Assembly: GCF_021398715.1 (NCBI RefSeq) | Contig: NZ_CP090347.1 | Location: 744,001-808,000, forward strand | Source: Microbacterium binotii | GTDB lineage: Bacteria; Actinomycetota; Actinomycetes; Actinomycetales; Microbacteriaceae | Direction of reading: 5' to 3' | DNA length: 64,000 bases | Made by a program: the position numbers and the translations under genes | The notes under the pieces: model-generated | What the model was told of the DNA's origin: nothing | The model's database searches: none | Seen by the model: only the letters and a program-made list of their open reading frames with translations | In this document: positions 59,747 through 64,000 of the stretch, piece after piece | Position numbering within the stretch: position 1 is the stretch's first letter | Layout: each line of letters begins with the position of its first letter

Positions 59747-62700
59747 ATGTCCGACTCCGCTCTCCGACCGCACCGCCGTGGCCGGATCCTCACCGCAGCG
59801 CTCATCGTCGGAGCCGTCGTCGCCGCTTCCGCGGTGGCGACCGTTCCCGCCGTCGGCGCTGAGCCGACGGTCGGCGCCCGCACGGCGGGTGACCCGCTCT
59901 TCCCCCACGTCGGCAACGGTGGCTACGACGTCACCCATTACGACCTGGACCTCACGTACCGCGCGAACGACGACGTGAGCGCGGTCGCGACGATCGCCGC
60001 CACCGCTCCGGCGCCGCTGTCGGCCTTCTCGCTCGACTTCGAGGGCATGACCGTCGACAGCGTGACGGTCAACGGGGTGCCTGCGCAGTTCTCCCGTGAG
60101 CAGGATGTGGACGCCACGCTCTTCAAGCTCGACATCACGCCCGCGACGGCGGTCAGCGGACCGTTCACCGTCGCGGTGGCGTACTCGGGTGCACCTGTCA
60201 GGCACATCGACGCCGACGGTTCCTCGGAGGGCTGGGTGAAGACATCCGACGGCGTGACGGCCCTGGGCCAGCCGATCGGCGCCATGACCTGGTTCCCGCA
60301 GAACAACGCGCCCGCGGACAAAGCCACCTACGACATCAGTGTGACGGCGCCCACCACGGCCGGCGGCAACCCGCTGAGCGTCGCGAGCAACGGCGAGCTG
60401 ATCGGCAAGACCGTCGACGCGCAGGCGGGGACGACCACGTGGGACTGGCAGCAGCGCAATCCCATGGCGACCGAGCTCTCCGTCCTCTCGATCGGGCGCT
60501 TCAACGTGCTGGAGAGCGACATCACCCTCGCGAGCGGCCGCACGCTGCACGAATGGAGCTTCGTCGACCCGACCATCAGCGTGAACGTCCAGAACACGAT
60601 CAACACGCGTCGCGGTGAGATCAAGCAGATCATCGACTGGCTCGAGACGAAGCTCGGTCCCTACCCCGGCAACAGCGTCGGCCTCATCGTCGACCGCGTC
60701 GGCGTCGGGTACGCCCTGGAGACCCAGGACCGGCCGTTCTTCGACGGCAGCGTCTCCGCCAACACGCTCATCCACGAGCTCGTCCACCAGTGGCTGGGCA
60801 ACGAGGTCGCTCCGGCCGACTGGTCGCATATCTGGCTCAACGAGGGCGCGGCGGAGTTCTTCACCACCTACTACCGCTACGGCGTCGGCCTCAGCCAGAC
60901 CACCCCGGAGAACGACTCCTTCGGCAGCTGGAGCTCCGCGTCGGCCTCCCGGTGGCTGACGCCCACCGTCGGTTTCACCGACCCGGCCGAACTGTACGAC
61001 TGGCAGGTCTACAACCGCGGGAAGTACACGCTCGGCGCCCTCATGACCGCCGTCGGCCGCGACGCCTTCGACGCGACCTATGCCGCCTGGACGAAGGCGC
61101 ACGCCGGAGGTTCCGCGGACACCGACGACTTCATCGCCCTTGCCGAGCAGGTCTCCGGCCGCGATCTGGGTGCGTTCTTCCAGGACTGGCTGTTCGACAC
61201 GGACAAGCCCGTCTGGCCCGCGATGTGGACCGCGGGCGTCACGAGCGACGTCCCCGCGGGTGAGGCCGTCCTTCCGGGCGACACGGCGACGCTGACGCTC
61301 ACGGTCGAGAACACCGGACGAGTGGACCTCGCCGGTGCGACCGTCGTCGCCGACGCGACCCAGCTGCTGACCCAGGCGTCCTTCCCGGTCCTTCCGAAGG
61401 GTGTCGCACGTCAGGACTCGACGCTGACATGGTCGATCCCCACGACCGCGCCCGGCGCGACCGCATCCGTCGACATCGAGGTGAAGGTTGCCGTAGACGC
61501 CCCCGGCGGTGCGATCACGATCCCGATCACGGCGCCGCAGCTCGGCTCGAGCCTGACCTCGGCGGAGGCGGTCTTCCAGATCGCCGGCCCCGTCGCGCTG
61601 AACCTGCTCAACATCAACGACTTCCACGGACGCATCGACCAGAACACGGTCAAGTTCGCCGGGACGATCGAGCAGCTGCGTGCGGAGTATGGCGAGGCCA
61701 ACACCCTGTTCCTCTCCGACGGCGACAACATCGGCGCCTCCCTGTTCGCCTCGTCGTACTTCAAGGACGAGCCGACCCTCGAGGTGCTGAGCGCGCTGGG
61801 ACTGAAGGCGTCCGCCGTCGGCAACCATGAGTTCGACAAGGGGATCGCCGATCTCACCGGTCGTGTCGCCGACAGCGCCGACTTCACCTACCTCGGCGCG
61901 AACGTCTACGACGCGAAGACGGGGGAGGTGCTGCTTCCGGAGTACGCAACCTTCACCGTCGACGGGTTGACGGTCGCCGTCATCGGTGCCGTCACGGAGG
62001 AGACGCCGAGCCTGGTCTCGCCCGACGGCATCGCGGGAGTCGCTTTCGGCGACCCGGTCGCAGCCGTCAACCGTGTGGCCGCGCAGCTGACCGACGGCGA
62101 CCCGACCAACGGGGAGGCGGACGTCATCATTGCGGAGTATCACGAAGGAGCATCGGCGGGCACCCCGGACAAGTCGACCCTCGAGCAGGAGGTCGCCCAC
62201 GGGGGAGCGTTCGCCTCGATCGTCGAGGACACCTCGGCGGCGGTCGACGCCATCTTCACCGGGCACACCCACAAGCTCTACGCGTGGGAGGCTCCGATTC
62301 CGGGCACGGATCGCACCCGTCCGATCGTTCAGACCGGGAACTACGGCGAGAACATCGGCCAGGTCGTGCTGCAGCTCGACCCGGTGACCGGAGCGGTGGA
62401 GTCCTATACGGTCAAGAACGCCGCGCGCACGACCGCCGCGGACGCCGACCTGGTCGCCGCGTATCCCCGCGTCGCCGAGGTGAAGCGGATCGTGGACGCC
62501 ACGCTGGCGGATGCGGCTGCGGTCGGCAACCAGCCGGTGGGGTCGGTGACCGCCGACATCACGACCGCCTTCAGCGGCGGTTCCTACGTCGACGGCGTGT
62601 ACCGAGGAGGAGCGCGCGACGACCGCGCCGCGCAGTCGACGCTGGGGAACCTCGTCGCGGACTCCATCCGCGACGCGCTGGCCGACCCGGCCCGCGGCGG

Positions 62701-63892
62701 AGCCGAGATCGGTGTGGTCAATCCGGGCGGGTTGCGAGCCGACCTGAGCTACGCGCCCGATGGCGTCATCACGTACGCCGAGGCGAACGCCGTCCTGCCC
62801 TTCGTCAACAACCTCTGGACGACGACTCTCACGGGAGCCCAGTTCACGAAGGTGCTCGAGGAGCAGTGGCAGCTCGACGACAAGGGGCAAGTCCCGTCAC
62901 GGCCGTACCTTCAGCTCGGGCTGTCCGAGAACGTGTTCTACACCTACGACGCCGCGGCGGCGCAGGGCTCGCACATCACGGGCGTGTGGATCGACGGACA
63001 GTCGATCGACCCGAACCGCGAGTACCGCGTGGGCTCGTTCAACTTCCTCTTGACCGGCGGCGACAACTTCCGCACCTTCAAGGAGGGGGCTCAGACGCGC
63101 GACTCGGGTCTTGTCGACCGCGACGCCTGGATCGACTACCTGGCGGCGCATCCCGCACTGACACCGGACTTCTCCTCCCGCAGTGCACAGGTGTCCGGTG
63201 TCCCGGCATCCGTCGTCGCGGGCGAGGCCGTCACCTTCCAGGTCTCGCGGTTCGACCTCACATCGCTCGGCAGCCCCGCCAACGCGGTGCTGGAGCCGTC
63301 GATCGGTCAGGCCGCCTACGCACCCGTGGCCGTCGCCAACGGCGTGGCGAACGTGTCGTTGACGACGCCGGGCGATGTCGCCGGTCCGGCGGTCGTCTCC
63401 CTCACGGCGCCGGACTCGGGCACCGTCATCCGCGTGCCGATCGACGTGCGCCCGGCCGTGCCGGGAACGGATGGCGGAGCGGTCGAGACGCCCGCGCCCG
63501 AGTCGGCGCTCACGCCCGCCACGCAGAACGCGGTCCAGGTCCAGGGAGGGACCACCCTCCAGCCCGGGCAGACGATCACGATCCACGTCGGTGAGGAGTA
63601 CACCGGCGACTGGGTGAGCGTCTGGCTGCGCTCCGACCCGCTGCTGCTGGGCTGGTACCGCGTGGACGAGCTCGGCAACATCACGGTGACTCTGCCCGCG
63701 GGCGTCTCCGGGGCGCATCGTCTCATCGTGCAGGACGCGCAGGGCAACGTGATCGGGTGGCAACAGGTTCAGATCGGCGCGCTGCCCAGCACGGGCCAGG
63801 ACGGCGGATCGATCGTGGGGCTGTCGCTCGTCGCCCTGCTGCTGGTGGGGGCCGGGGTCTCGGCGCGCAGCATCCGGCGCAGGCGAGCCTGA
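59747..63892 (+). CDS. Cell-wall-anchored fusion of M1-family peptidase and 5'-nucleotidase
   Basis: The 1381-residue protein has six parts. First is a signal peptide (about 1-38). Second is an M1-like aminopeptidase (about 50-500) with GYALE (321-325, in the GAMEN position), zinc motif HELVHQW (His343, Glu344, His347) and WLNEGAAEFF (Glu366). Third is a CARDB/NEW3-like beta domain (about 515-610). Fourth is a metallophosphoesterase (LNLLNINDFHGR near 618, GNHEFDKG near 691, GHTHKLY near 838). Fifth is a 5'-nucleotidase C-terminal domain (NPGGLRADLSY near 990). Sixth is a sorting signal, LPSTG at 1346-1350, with a membrane helix and RRRRA. It would digest peptides and nucleotides at the cell surface. 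ATG 59747 follows AGGGGGA. Confidence 0.9.
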   Translation: MSDSALRPHRRGRILTAALIVGAVVAASAVATVPAVGAEPTVGARTAGDPLFPHVGNGGYDVTHYDLDLTYRANDDVSAVATIAATAPAPLSAFSLDFEGMTVDSVTVNGVPAQFSREQDVDATLFKLDITPATAVSGPFTVAVAYSGAPVRHIDADGSSEGWVKTSDGVTALGQPIGAMTWFPQNNAPADKATYDISVTAPTTAGGNPLSVASNGELIGKTVDAQAGTTTWDWQQRNPMATELSVLSIGRFNVLESDITLASGRTLHEWSFVDPTISVNVQNTINTRRGEIKQIIDWLETKLGPYPGNSVGLIVDRVGVGYALETQDRPFFDGSVSANTLIHELVHQWLGNEVAPADWSHIWLNEGAAEFFTTYYRYGVGLSQTTPENDSFGSWSSASASRWLTPTVGFTDPAELYDWQVYNRGKYTLGALMTAVGRDAFDATYAAWTKAHAGGSADTDDFIALAEQVSGRDLGAFFQDWLFDTDKPVWPAMWTAGVTSDVPAGEAVLPGDTATLTLTVENTGRVDLAGATVVADATQLLTQASFPVLPKGVARQDSTLTWSIPTTAPGATASVDIEVKVAVDAPGGAITIPITAPQLGSSLTSAEAVFQIAGPVALNLLNINDFHGRIDQNTVKFAGTIEQLRAEYGEANTLFLSDGDNIGASLFASSYFKDEPTLEVLSALGLKASAVGNHEFDKGIADLTGRVADSADFTYLGANVYDAKTGEVLLPEYATFTVDGLTVAVIGAVTEETPSLVSPDGIAGVAFGDPVAAVNRVAAQLTDGDPTNGEADVIIAEYHEGASAGTPDKSTLEQEVAHGGAFASIVEDTSAAVDAIFTGHTHKLYAWEAPIPGTDRTRPIVQTGNYGENIGQVVLQLDPVTGAVESYTVKNAARTTAADADLVAAYPRVAEVKRIVDATLADAAAVGNQPVGSVTADITTAFSGGSYVDGVYRGGARDDRAAQSTLGNLVADSIRDALADPARGGAEIGVVNPGGLRADLSYAPDGVITYAEANAVLPFVNNLWTTTLTGAQFTKVLEEQWQLDDKGQVPSRPYLQLGLSENVFYTYDAAAAQGSHITGVWIDGQSIDPNREYRVGSFNFLLTGGDNFRTFKEGAQTRDSGLVDRDAWIDYLAAHPALTPDFSSRSAQVSGVPASVVAGEAVTFQVSRFDLTSLGSPANAVLEPSIGQAAYAPVAVANGVANVSLTTPGDVAGPAVVSLTAPDSGTVIRVPIDVRPAVPGTDGGAVETPAPESALTPATQNAVQVQGGTTLQPGQTITIHVGEEYTGDWVSVWLRSDPLLLGWYRVDELGNITVTLPAGVSGAHRLIVQDAQGNVIGWQQVQIGALPSTGQDGGSIVGLSLVALLLVGAGVSARSIRRRRA

Positions 63893-63909
63893 TCGAAGGT
63901 CGGCAGTGA

Positions 63910-63950
63910 CGCGCGACCCCCGCCCGAATGATCGGGGCGGGGGTCGCGCG
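63910..63950 (+). terminator. Terminator after the M1/5'-nucleotidase gene
   Basis: CGCGCGACCCCCGCCC (63910-63925) pairs perfectly with GGGCGGGGGTCGCGCG (63935-63950), 17 nt after the stop. The last 50 nt of the window hold no gene; TAGTCT near 63988 may be a -10 box for the next unit. Confidence 0.88.
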
Positions 63951-64000
63951 CTCCCCGGGCGGATTTGGGGCGACGGGCAACGTGGCGTAGTCTTGTGACA

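Noticed and set aside
59687..62890. A 1067-codon open frame antisense to the M1/5'-nucleotidase gene
   Set aside because: It is a composition shadow of the real gene; the product is Arg/Asp/Val-rich with no motif, and it has no promoter or ribosome site.

Overview
The window is a high-GC (about 70% by eye), densely coded stretch of a chromosome from an actinobacterium. It most resembles the Microbacteriaceae (Microbacterium-like). The support is the tRNA-Trp-secE-nusG and rplK-rplA block, a RamB-type acetate regulator divergent from the glyoxylate genes, LAxTG/LPxTG sortase signals, many GTG starts, many 4-nt ATGA/GTGA gene overlaps and several apparently leaderless genes. I see no prophage, insertion sequence, CRISPR array or plasmid origin.

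Layout. 1-4155: a truncated PEBP-family gene, two small proteins, a PLP aminotransferase, the F420 gene cofE and an unrecognised lipoprotein. 4331-8975: malate synthase and isocitrate lyase, divergent from ramB. 9177-17661: glycan locus 1, with a secreted glucoamylase-like hydrolase, TetR, an MalEFG-type sugar importer, a GH3 beta-glucosidase and LacI. 17756-25942: polyamine/GABA catabolism, with PucR divergent from gabT, putrescine oxidase, Usp, an APC permease and an aldehyde dehydrogenase. 25985-30615: an Hsp90-family ATPase translationally coupled to a TPR protein. 30763-32566: a three-gene overlapping operon (PNPOx-like protein, membrane zincin-like protein, lipoprotein). 32711-38429: tRNA-Trp, secE, nusG, then a cohesin protein and a dockerin-amidase, then rplK and rplA. 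38482-42192: acylphosphatase, a LysE exporter with its LysR regulator, a quinone-oxidoreductase-like enzyme and TetR. 42320-56550: glycan locus 2, with two TIM-barrel sugar isomerase-like proteins, two Gfo/Idh/MocA dehydrogenases, a five-gene Opp/Dpp-type importer, LacI, an FAD oxidoreductase and a secreted GH5. 56608-63892: MarR with an MFS exporter, a YqaJ-type nuclease, and a 1381-residue cell-wall protein joining an M1 peptidase to a 5'-nucleotidase.

The strongest candidate for something undescribed is the cohesin/dockerin pair lodged between nusG and rplK. A sortase-anchored, single-cohesin wall protein lies directly upstream of a secreted amidase carrying an N-terminal dockerin. This looks like a one-enzyme surface complex built on cellulosome parts but displaying an amidase. 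Other notable items are the Hsp90-TPR couple, a possible glycoside oxidation-elimination pathway in glycan locus 2, the M1/5'-nucleotidase fusion, two families of intergenic palindromes, and the octamer GGATGCGG/CCGCATCC occurring about once per kilobase.

All calls come from reading the sequence and recognising motifs; no database search was run. Starts were chosen from ribosome-binding sites, overlaps, signal peptides and -10 hexamers.
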